A stretch of DNA of 6,906 nucleotides from an uncultured Collinsella sp. (GTDB lineage: Bacteria; Actinomycetota; Coriobacteriia; Coriobacteriales; Coriobacteriaceae), in the NCBI GenBank assembly GCA_900553345.1, contig USDE01000072.1, forward strand, positions 1 to 6,906, in the 5' to 3' direction. Below, one piece after another: positions 1 to 5,738 of this stretch. Both the position numbers and the translations under genes were made by a program. Position 1 is the first letter of the stretch. Each line of letters begins with the position of its first letter. The notes below the pieces were generated by a model. That model was not told the origin of the DNA and ran no database searches. It worked only from the letters and a program-made list of their open reading frames with translations.

Positions 1-24
1 TTTGTGTCGCGGAGCAAAGGGGCG

Positions 25-1536
25 TCAGAAGCTCAGTCCGTCTTCGTAACCCGGATTCTGGCTCAGTGCGCCGCCCGTGGCCACGCGCTGGTCGGTCGGG
101 ATCGGCCACAGATAGTCGCGGCCCTCCTCCCATTTGTAGGTGCGGCCCCGGAAGCAGACGATATAGCCGCTCGTGCCTTCGGTCAGCTGGGCGTCCTTGC
201 CTTCGCCGATAAGGATCGGCAGGTTATGGAACGGCAGGATGTAGTGGATGTTGATGGACGTGAAGACGATGAGCGCCACGGCGAGTGGGCTCACGCTGGA
301 GCCGGCGGCAAAGCTGATAAATGCCGGCACGCACACGCCGAGCACGGCCATGACCGAGCCCATGAACATGTGGATGATCATGGAAAGCGCGGCGACGAGC
401 AGGGCGAACAGGAAGATGTTCTCAGGCACGGAGCTGGGGAGCACGACGTCGGCGATCCAGGCGTTCATGCCGGTGGCACCGCCCACGGAGCCCACGGCCA
501 TGGCGGCCGTCAGGAACATGAGGGACTTGATGTCGACAGCGTTCCAGCTGGCGGGAGTGAGGACTTCGCCGATGATGGGCATGGCGAGAGCAACGCCAAT
601 GGCCAGGGTGACCCAGCCGATATAGTCGCCCGAGACGGTGAGCCACAGCGCGATGGCGATGACAAGCCACACGATGGTGCGGATCTCCTTGACGGAGAGC
701 TTGCCGAGCGCGGCCTGCTTGGCCACGATCTGCTCGCGATCGTAGACGAGCTCCTTGCTGGGCTTAAAGAGGAAAAGGCCCAGGAACAGGGTGCACAGCA
801 GCGCAACCAGCATAGGCACGCTCATGTACAGGAACCAGTCGACGAAGGACGGGCTCATGCCGCCGGCCTCGGCACTGTACTGCGCAACGAGCGGGTTAAG
901 CGTGGAGTCGCCCGTCAGGAAGAACATGGAACCCGGGGCGGCAGCGGCAAACACGAGGAAGCCGAGCTTGCCCTTGTCGTCGTCACCGTAGCCGGCGGAC
1001 TCGGCAATGACCGAGACGACGGCGAGGATGAGGAAGGCGCGGGGGAACGGATGCGGGATCAGCAGCGACAGCACAAAGGTGAGCGCGAAGATCGAGATGA
1101 TGAGCGACTTGGCGTCGCGCACGAACTTGAGCATGAACGCGTAGGCGATGCGCTCGCCCAGGCCCGACTCCTTGACCGCGCTGGCGATGAGGTAGGCGCC
1201 GATGACGAGCCACATGGTGGCCTTGGTCCACGAGCTAAACGTGGAGGCGACCGTCGCCGAGATGCTCGCGGCGCCCGTGTCGTCCACGCACACCTTGAAC
1301 AGGACGAGCAGTGCGCAGTAGAGCAGGCCCACAAAGCCCGGCTGTGCCACGCCGCATGCCCAGAACACCACCGTGGCGAGCGTCAGTGCCAGACAGGTCT
1401 GACCGCCGACCGTGAGCTCGACCGTCGAGCTCAGCTCCGCCAAAGGAAGAAACTTCACCAGCAAAAAGACAACGATACCCAGCACAAAGCCAATTTCGCG
1501 CTTGGTGATCTTAAACGCCTTCTTTTCCGCTTCCAT
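25..1536 (-). CDS. SLC13/DASS-type anion permease, divergent
   Basis: A 503-residue integral membrane protein with about 11-12 hydrophobic segments and no signal peptide, matching the SLC13 (divalent anion:Na+ symporter) fold in length and two-half layout. The family imports di- and tricarboxylates, sulfate or related organic anions at the cytoplasmic membrane, usually with sodium. Seen here: re-entrant-like loops at residues 160-172 (PHPFPRAF) and 388-402 (HMFMGSVMA), followed by the polar stretches GSMFFLTGDSTLN (202-214) and LPFHNLPILIG (434-444). The twin Ser-Asn-Thr signatures that bind sodium and substrate in characterised members are absent, so the substrate cannot be named. After the last helix a hydrophilic tail of about 55 residues (450-503) is unusual. 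The ATG is preceded by AAAGGTGGGGAG. The gene lies downstream of the LpdD-Nudix gene on the same strand, but hairpins in the 241-base gap and its own upstream palindrome suggest a separate transcript. Confidence 0.85.
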   Translation of the reverse strand: MEAEKKAFKITKREIGFVLGIVVFLLVKFLPLAELSSTVELTVGGQTCLALTLATVVFWACGVAQPGFVGLLYCALLVLFKVCVDDTGAASISATVASTFSSWTKATMWLVIGAYLIASAVKESGLGERIAYAFMLKFVRDAKSLIISIFALTFVLSLLIPHPFPRAFLILAVVSVIAESAGYGDDDKGKLGFLVFAAAAPGSMFFLTGDSTLNPLVAQYSAEAGGMSPSFVDWFLYMSVPMLVALLCTLFLGLFLFKPSKELVYDREQIVAKQAALGKLSVKEIRTIVWLVIAIALWLTVSGDYIGWVTLAIGVALAMPIIGEVLTPASWNAVDIKSLMFLTAAMAVGSVGGATGMNAWIADVVLPSSVPENIFLFALLVAALSMIIHMFMGSVMAVLGVCVPAFISFAAGSSVSPLAVALIVFTSINIHYILPFHNLPILIGEGKDAQLTEGTSGYIVCFRGRTYKWEEGRDYLWPIPTDQRVATGGALSQNPGYEDGLSF

Positions 1537-1589
1537 CTCCCCACCTTTCTTGTTGGGGGCGCTCCGAATTCGCAGCCATGTTGCCGCTT

Positions 1590-1620
1590 AAAAAGGGGCG
1601 CCCGTTATCGGACACCCCTT
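1590..1620 (-). terminator. Hairpin plus T-run upstream of the permease (terminator or leader attenuator)
   Basis: Read on the minus strand, AAGGGG (1620-1615) pairs with CCCCTT (1598-1593), with three further pairs (TCC with GGG, one of them G-U) after a small internal loop, and five T residues follow (1594-1590). This is the form of a Rho-independent terminator. It lies 54 bases before the permease ATG and just downstream of the palindrome at 1629-1647, so it could end read-through from the Nudix gene or act in the permease leader. Confidence 0.5.
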
Positions 1621-1628
1621 ACGTTGCG

Positions 1629-1647
1629 CTGTGTTGCGGCAATACAG
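1629..1647. promoter_or_regulatory. 19-bp palindromic operator candidate (copy A)
   Basis: CTGTGTTGCGGCAATACAG: two 9-base half-sites around one central base with a single mismatched pair. It matches 16 of 19 positions of the palindrome at 2768-2786 in front of the Nudix gene. On the minus strand a TTGACT (-35-like) runs into its left half, and its centre is about 100 bases upstream of the permease ATG. Two copies, one before each of two same-strand genes, indicate a shared dimeric regulator. The regulator is not encoded in the window. Confidence 0.6.
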
Positions 1648-1687
1648 TCAAGCGGATTTTTTGGATGAGAAGCGATTCCCTAGACAA

Positions 1688-1752
1688 AAACCGTCACAAC
1701 ATTCGACGCTTTTCCTCGTTTTCGAGATTTTCGCCGAATGTTGTGACGGTTT
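1688..1752 (-). terminator. Perfect 18-bp inverted repeat with nested hairpin; likely terminator of the Nudix gene
   Basis: Arm 1688-1705 (AAACCGTCACAACATTCG) is the exact reverse complement of arm 1735-1752. The 29-base loop contains a second small hairpin, CTCG-TTTT-CGAG (1715-1726). On the minus strand the structure starts 26 bases after the Nudix stop codon and is followed by a run of five T, as expected for a Rho-independent terminator. The long perfect arms and internal hairpin also resemble a dispersed REP-like or miniature element. On the plus strand only three T follow, so termination is favoured on the minus strand. Confidence 0.6.
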
Positions 1753-1754
1753 GG

Positions 1755-1783
1755 ATGTGGCAAAGGGACTGTCTTTTTTACAT
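1755..1783. repeat. Degenerate REP-like palindrome (copy 1)
   Basis: The left half, ATGTGGCAAAGGGACTG (1755-1771), matches 16 of 17 bases of the intact palindrome starting at 2798. The right half has decayed to TCTTTTTTACAT. The last sense codon and the TAA stop of the Nudix gene (1783-1778) fall inside this degraded half, so the present 3' end of that gene appears to have formed within the repeat. Confidence 0.55.
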
Positions 1784-2725
1784 AGCGAGGGCCGTGCGGA
1801 TGAATGGGTCGCCGAGGGCCTCGCGGAGCCAGGGGGCCAGCTGCTCGGGGTGACCCTGCAGGTAGCCTTTGAGCTCGGACGGAGCCACGCGACGCACTTC
1901 CGAGATCTCCTCTTGGTTGATATGCAGCTCGCCCGGCTCAACATGGGCAAGGTAGACCTCGCACCATTCGCACTCGCAGCGACCGTCGCCGTGGTCCTCG
2001 CGGTACACCACGTGTCCGAGGTGCTTGAGCTGATCGGGCTCGCGCGTAATGCCGAGCTCTTCGTTGATGCGGCGCGCCGTGGCGGCCGCGACGTCTTCCC
2101 CGGGGAGCGGATGGCCGGCGCAGCTATCGGCCAGCACCCCGCCCCACAGGCGCTTGAGCGGACTGCGGCGACAGAGCAGCAGGCGCGCGTCTTCGCCCCG
2201 GCCCTCGACCAAAAGCGTCAGAAATGCCTGATGCAGGATGCCCTCACCAGCATGGGCCTCGATGCGGTCGACGGGGCCAAGCGCCTCGCCGGTCGCAGCA
2301 TCGACCGCCACGACCTCGGCGCCCGCACCGCCCTCATCCCAGCCGGCGCGCAGAATGCGGGCTGCGGCTTCCTCGAGCGCGGCGATGAGCTCCTTGGTGG
2401 TGTCGAGCACGCGCTGCAGGTCGTCACCGCTCGCTTGTTCAACATGAAAACCCGTGCTTGCAACTACCGGCACGCCAAAGCGCGTGGCCAGCGCCGCCGC
2501 GATATCGTGCGCCGGGATCTCGTCTCGATGGCACGGAACGGCCAGGATGCTCACCGTTGCCGTACGGCCGGGCTCGGGGCGCGGAATGGCCTGCGCCGTG
2601 GCGCCCAGGTGCGCAAACTCCGGCGAGCAGGCGTACACCGCCATGCCTCGCGGCGTCACCGTCAGCTGGGCCTCGAGCGCAAACTTGCCCTCGCCCACTG
2701 CAACCTTTGTCGTGTGCATACCCAT
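1778..2725 (-). CDS. LpdD-like domain fused to IDI-like Nudix hydrolase
   Basis: A 315-residue two-domain cytoplasmic protein. Residues 10-125 resemble the LpdD family, small proteins linked to UbiD-type decarboxylases and described as prenylated-FMN chaperones: HLGATAQAIPRP (39-50), TVSILAVPCHRDE (57-69) and GFHVEQAS (92-99) fit its conserved blocks. Residues 155-300 are a Nudix domain of the isopentenyl-diphosphate isomerase (IDI) type: His158 and His165 with E. coli IDI spacing, SCAGHP (201-206), the RRINEELG form of the Nudix box (218-225), ECE (251-253) and PW (298-299). The IDI catalytic cysteine position (before Gly-His-Pro) is Ala203; the neighbouring residue is Cys202. So it may isomerise DMAPP/IPP poorly, or may hydrolyse a diphosphate instead. 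Start: ATG at 2725 has AGGAG five bases upstream; the open frame continues 58 codons further, but that part reads through the promoter and palindromes. An alternative start is the ATG at 2719. Confidence 0.8.
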   Translation of the reverse strand: MGMHTTKVAVGEGKFALEAQLTVTPRGMAVYACSPEFAHLGATAQAIPRPEPGRTATVSILAVPCHRDEIPAHDIAAALATRFGVPVVASTGFHVEQASGDDLQRVLDTTKELIAALEEAAARILRAGWDEGGAGAEVVAVDAATGEALGPVDRIEAHAGEGILHQAFLTLLVEGRGEDARLLLCRRSPLKRLWGGVLADSCAGHPLPGEDVAAATARRINEELGITREPDQLKHLGHVVYREDHGDGRCECEWCEVYLAHVEPGELHINQEEISEVRRVAPSELKGYLQGHPEQLAPWLREALGDPFIRTALAM

Positions 2726-2730
2726 GGGAT

Positions 2731-2735
2731 CTCCT
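2731..2735 (-). promoter_or_regulatory. Ribosome binding site of the LpdD-Nudix gene
   Basis: AGGAG on the minus strand, five bases before ATG at 2725. It fixes the start there and rules out the 58-codon upstream extension of the frame, which would have to be read through the promoter region. Confidence 0.75.
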
Positions 2736-2767
2736 GCCGCCCGCGATGTACCTGAGACCATCTTCGC

Positions 2768-2786
2768 CTGTATTGCGACTATACAG
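2768..2786. promoter_or_regulatory. 19-bp palindromic operator candidate (copy B)
   Basis: CTGTATTGCGACTATACAG, extended by GC on each side into an 8-base-arm inverted repeat (2766-2773 and 2781-2788). It matches the site at 1629-1647 at 16 of 19 positions. It overlaps the -10 box of the minus-strand promoter (2778-2783), so a protein bound here would block RNA polymerase at the LpdD-Nudix gene. It lies about 100 bases upstream of the divergent MFS start, so it could affect that gene too. Confidence 0.6.
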
Positions 2787-2806
2787 GCAAGCCCTCCATG
2801 TGACAA
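2778..2806 (-). promoter_or_regulatory. Sigma70-type promoter of the LpdD-Nudix gene
   Basis: On the minus strand: -35 TTGTCA (2806-2801), a 17-base spacer, and -10 TATAGT (2783-2778). Both boxes are five of six matches to consensus with ideal spacing. The -35 lies inside the REP-like palindrome and the -10 lies inside palindrome B. The expected transcript begins near 2771, leaving a leader of about 45 bases before the ATG. Confidence 0.65.
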
Positions 2807-2828
2807 AGGGACTGCCCCTTTGTCACAT
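2798..2828. repeat. REP-like 13-bp inverted repeat (copy 2, intact)
   Basis: ATGTGACAAAGGG (2798-2810), loop ACTGC, then CCCTTTGTCACAT (2816-2828): perfect 13-base arms. Palindromes of this GACAAAGGGAC type are scattered between genes in many Firmicutes and Coriobacteriia (from memory, not searched). No T-run follows on either strand, so it is not an obvious terminator. It contributes the -35 box TTGTCA to the minus-strand promoter. A decayed copy sits at 1755-1783, beyond the other end of the Nudix gene. Confidence 0.7.
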
Positions 2829-2830
2829 TC

Positions 2831-2839
2831 TGTTAGAGT
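2831..2839 (+). promoter_or_regulatory. Possible extended -10 promoter of the MFS gene
   Basis: TGT-TAGAGT has the TGn extension and four of six -10 matches. The -35 position (2811-2816) falls in the loop of the REP-like palindrome and is poor. It would give a leader of about 40 bases before the TTG start. Weak evidence; no better promoter is visible on this strand. Confidence 0.3.
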
Positions 2840-2874
2840 TGCAGGGATTGAATCCCGCTTATTCATGCGACATT

Positions 2875-2878
2875 GGAG
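2875..2878 (+). promoter_or_regulatory. Ribosome binding site choosing a TTG start for the MFS gene
   Basis: GGAG at 2875-2878 is eight bases before TTG at 2887, a normal distance. The in-frame GTG at 2878 overlaps this GGAG and has no Shine-Dalgarno sequence of its own, so TTG is preferred. No ATG lies near the 5' end in this frame. Confidence 0.6.
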
Positions 2879-2886
2879 TGACAACC

Positions 2887-4140
2887 TTGACCGCCGCAAC
2901 CACGCCTAAAAGTAAGCCAACCGCCGCCGCGCTCTCCCCCGCGCGCACCAAGCTCTGCCTGGCGCTGCTCGTGCTGTTGGGATTCTCGCTCGGCTGCTCC
3001 GAGTTCGTGGTCATCGGCATCGAAAGCGACTTGGCAACGGAACTCGGCATATCACTTGCCACTGCGGGCCAGCTCATCAGCGTGTTTGCGCTCGTCTACG
3101 CTATCGCGACGCCGGTGCTCGCGCTCAGCACGGGGCGATTCCGCCGCTACCAGCTGCTCGTGTGCTATAGCGTCGTCTTTGTGCTCGGCAACCTGGTCAT
3201 GGCGTTGGCTCCCAACTTCCAGGTGCTGTTTATCTCACGCATTGTCCTGGGCTCTGTCTCGGGTGCGCTGCTCGCCGTGGGCGTGACGTACATCCCTGAG
3301 CTGCTATCCCCGCAGCAAACCTCACTTGCCATCTCGGTCGTGTACGGCGCGTTTTCCGTGGCGATGGTCTTTGTGACCTCGATTGGCAAGTTTGTGGCCG
3401 ACACACTCGATTGGCACGTGGCCATGTACGGCACGCTGACCTTTGCCGTTTTGATCTGTAGCGCGCTCGTGGCGTTTATGCCTCGCGCCGGGCAGACCGA
3501 TGAGCCCGCCACCTTCCGCGAGCAGGCGGGGCTACTACGCGAGCCGAGTATCATCACCGGCATGCTCATCTTCTTGTTTGGCGTGGGCTCGGTCTACGTA
3601 TTCTACGGCTACGTGACGCCTTATCTGGAGCAGGTGCTGGGCATGGATACCGTTCAGGCGAGCACCACACTTATGGCCTATGGCGTGTTCTGCCTGATCT
3701 CGAACATCCTGGGCGGATGGATCGATGCGCGTTTTGGCATGAAGGCGCTGCTGGTTACGTTTGTGCTGCAGGCGGCGGCACTGCTCGGGCTGTTTGCCGT
3801 GGGCGCCGCCATGCCGCTCGCGCTGGTCTTTGTCTTTAGCCTGGCGATGCTCATGTACCTGTTCTCGGTCTCATGCATCACGCACTTTATGGACGTGGCA
3901 CGCAGCCGCCATCCCAAGTCGATGGTACTCGCAAGTTCGGTTGAGCCCATGGCGTTTAACGTCGGCATCTCGTTTGGCACCGCAGTGGGCGGCGCCGTGG
4001 TAAGCAGCGTTGGCATTGCGTACGTGGGCGCAGTGGGCGCCGCGTTCTCGCTTGTGGCCTGGGCCCTCACGCTGGTGACGATTAAGCTGGCTCGCTGGGA
4101 GCGCCGTCGTCAATCAGCACGGCCCTCAATACGGGCATAG
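2887..4140 (+). CDS. MFS transporter, DHA1/AraJ-like efflux family
   Basis: A 417-residue, 12-helix major facilitator protein of the drug:H+ antiporter-1 (AraJ/chloramphenicol-efflux-like) type; length is close to the usual 390-410. Visible: a hydrophilic N-terminus (1-20), helix 1 ending in SEFVVIGI (38-45), the loop 2-3 region STGRFRRYQLL (81-91, motif-A position), and SRIVLGSVSGALLAVG (117-132, motif-B position, with the Arg). The protein probably exports a small molecule using the proton gradient; the substrate cannot be read from sequence. It is divergent from the LpdD-Nudix gene across a 161-base spacer with palindrome B, so co-regulation is possible. The frame is open upstream of 2887 to 2458, but that part is antisense to the Nudix coding region and then crosses the palindromes, so it is not part of the protein. 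No clear terminator follows the stop. Confidence 0.85.
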   Translation: MTAATTPKSKPTAAALSPARTKLCLALLVLLGFSLGCSEFVVIGIESDLATELGISLATAGQLISVFALVYAIATPVLALSTGRFRRYQLLVCYSVVFVLGNLVMALAPNFQVLFISRIVLGSVSGALLAVGVTYIPELLSPQQTSLAISVVYGAFSVAMVFVTSIGKFVADTLDWHVAMYGTLTFAVLICSALVAFMPRAGQTDEPATFREQAGLLREPSIITGMLIFLFGVGSVYVFYGYVTPYLEQVLGMDTVQASTTLMAYGVFCLISNILGGWIDARFGMKALLVTFVLQAAALLGLFAVGAAMPLALVFVFSLAMLMYLFSVSCITHFMDVARSRHPKSMVLASSVEPMAFNVGISFGTAVGGAVVSSVGIAYVGAVGAAFSLVAWALTLVTIKLARWERRRQSARPSIRA

Positions 4141-4227
4141 GGGCAAACATAGCCCAAGGTGGCGAGTAACCGGTGAAAACCGCCCAATATGAGTATGTTT
4201 ATCCGCCTGGAAGCTTCAGCAGTGCAA

Positions 4228-4318
4228 TTTCGTGTATTTGAGATACACGCTTTTCTATTATTTCGTGTATTTCAAGTACATGAAATCGTACTAAACTATG
4301 TATCTGAAGTACACGAAA
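4228..4318. repeat. Three 22-bp semi-palindromes upstream of the ATPase gene
   Basis: Copies at 4228-4249 (+), 4261-4282 (+; pairing continues to 4285) and 4297-4318 (inverted). Consensus TTTCGTGTAYTTSARRTACA followed by YR; each copy is itself nearly palindromic around the centre (CGTGTAT ... ATACACG). Starts are 33 and 36 bases apart, roughly three helical turns, which would put bound proteins on the same face. The block ends 16 bases before the ATPase ATG and is A+T-rich compared with its surroundings, so the promoter probably lies within it. This is the look of a multi-copy operator. The stretch 4141-4227 after the MFS stop holds only weak short hairpins and no clear signal. Confidence 0.7.
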
Positions 4319-4334
4319 TTGGAAAGGCGGCCCC

Positions 4335-5705
4335 ATGCGCAGATCAATCGAGTCCGTTATCGAATCATGGGCGACAAAGGACGCCTCACGCCCCCTCCTC
4401 ATCCGTGGTGCGCGACGCGTAGGCAAAACGTACGCTGCCGAGGAAATCGGCAGGCGAATCGCCGGCGATGCGTTTGTCAAACTCGACTTTCAGACCGATC
4501 TTGAGCTGATCGCTCCGCTGTTCGATTGTCCCACCGACGACGTTGACACCATCGTGGCGCGGATTTCAGACTATAAACGCGCCCCCATTCGCAAAGAAAC
4601 CACCTTCATCCTGTTTGACGAGGTGCAGCTCTGCGAACGGGCGCTCAACTCGCTTCGCTTTTTTTCGGGTTCGGGCTGGCGCATATGCGCGACCGGCAGT
4701 CAGCTCGGCGTCGCCACGCGCAAACGTAAGCTGCCTTTTCCCAGCGGCGTTCGTCAAGAGACCATGCATCCTATGTCGTTCGAGGAGTTTCTCTGGGCGC
4801 TCGATGAGGAGCAGATGGCCGATGCCATTCGTACCCACGCCGGCACGCTCGAGACCTACGCCGCGCACCAAGCCGCGCTCAGCCTGTTTCATCGATACCA
4901 GATCGTGGGCGGCATGCCCGCCGCCGTCAACGCATATCGCAAGACGTTATCCATCGAGGATGCGCGCGTCGAGCAGCGCGAAATCAACGAGACCTATACC
5001 GCCGATATGACCGACCCCGAAAACGGGATCAGCGGCGTGGCGGCACGCAAGGTCTGGCGCTCCATTCCGTCCCAGCTGCTGAGATCGTCCACAAAAAAAT
5101 TCAAGTACTCCGAGGTCGAACGCGGAGGCCGTCGCGCCAAGCTTATCGAGCCGCTCGACTGGCTCGAAGGCGCCGGTATCATATCGGTCAACAACCTGAC
5201 CGAAGGCATCGAGCCTCCCCTCGTTCCCTTCGACGACGAAGATGGAAGTTTCTTTAAGGTCTATCTTCTCGATACCGGCCTCATGTTCTACAAACTCGGC
5301 ATCAACCCGAGGCTCTGGCTCGACCTCAAAGAAGATTCCGCCATAGCGCTATCTTCCGACTTCCGAGGCGCCCTGGCGGAAAACTCGGTCATGCAAGCAT
5401 TTTCGGGTAACAGCTTGCAGACGTATTACTGGGTGCCGCCGTCGTCTTGGAAGACGAATGGCGAGCTCGATTTTCTACTTCAGACCGACCGTATGGAAAT
5501 TGTGCCCGTCGAGGTAAAGTCCACACGCAATGTGCGCGCAAGAACCCTCGGGGCGTTTATGGACAAAGCCCGGTCGCCATATGCCTACATTTTGTCCGAG
5601 AACAATTTTTTCCGCAGCGAAACCGATGACGGGCGCGAACTGCGGCACCTTCCCTTGTACGCAGCGGGCTTTATTGGAGCAAACTGCCTCAAGAGCAGTC
5701 TGTAA
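4335..5705 (+). CDS. AAA ATPase with C-terminal DUF4143 / PD-(D/E)XK-like domain
   Basis: A 456-residue protein of the widespread AAA_14-DUF4143 family. Walker A GARRVGKT (25-32), Walker B FILFDE (91-96), and sensor ATGS (119-122) are intact. The C-terminal half carries a winged-helix-like stretch (about 250-290) and a nuclease-fold signature: ELD at 377-379 and EVK at 393-395, consistent with a PD-(D/E)XK core. The family is common in gut bacteria and archaea, often in multiple copies per genome, and its biological role is unsettled; ATP-dependent DNA handling, defence or regulation have been considered. The start ATG has GGAAAGGCGG seven bases upstream-adjacent. Three semi-palindromic repeats lie just in front of it and are probably its control region, perhaps bound by the protein itself. 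The phosphatase gene follows after 33 bases on the same strand. Confidence 0.88.
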   Translation: MRRSIESVIESWATKDASRPLLIRGARRVGKTYAAEEIGRRIAGDAFVKLDFQTDLELIAPLFDCPTDDVDTIVARISDYKRAPIRKETTFILFDEVQLCERALNSLRFFSGSGWRICATGSQLGVATRKRKLPFPSGVRQETMHPMSFEEFLWALDEEQMADAIRTHAGTLETYAAHQAALSLFHRYQIVGGMPAAVNAYRKTLSIEDARVEQREINETYTADMTDPENGISGVAARKVWRSIPSQLLRSSTKKFKYSEVERGGRRAKLIEPLDWLEGAGIISVNNLTEGIEPPLVPFDDEDGSFFKVYLLDTGLMFYKLGINPRLWLDLKEDSAIALSSDFRGALAENSVMQAFSGNSLQTYYWVPPSSWKTNGELDFLLQTDRMEIVPVEVKSTRNVRARTLGAFMDKARSPYAYILSENNFFRSETDDGRELRHLPLYAAGFIGANCLKSSL

Positions 5706-5738
5706 GTCCTGCGCGACCGCCTAGAAAGGAAACCGCTC

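Noticed and set aside
4..1668. Long plus-strand open frame of 554 codons opposite the permease
   Set aside because: It encodes a low-complexity, His/Asp/Gly/Glu-rich product with no domain, and it is the antisense of a clear 12-helix membrane protein in a GC-rich genome. A shadow frame.
1631..2755. Plus-strand open frame of 374 codons opposite the LpdD-Nudix gene
   Set aside because: No family resemblance, begins inside palindrome and terminator-like DNA, and mirrors a gene with clear Nudix and LpdD-like motifs on the other strand.
2458..2886. 143-codon N-terminal extension of the MFS protein
   Set aside because: The stretch lies largely antisense to the Nudix gene, is Pro/Arg-rich and non-membrane, and would make the protein far longer than its family.
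2726..2899. 58-codon N-terminal extension of the Nudix protein
   Set aside because: It reads through the promoter, both palindromes and the REP-like repeat; AGGAG sits correctly before the ATG at 2725.
4141..4190. Short hairpins GGGC/GCCC (4141-4155) and CGGT-GAAA-ACCG after the MFS stop as a terminator
   Set aside because: Stems are four bases and no T-run follows; not enough to call a terminator.
4228..4318. CRISPR-like array
   Set aside because: Only three copies, one inverted, with 11-15 base gaps and palindromic units; this is operator-like, not a CRISPR array.
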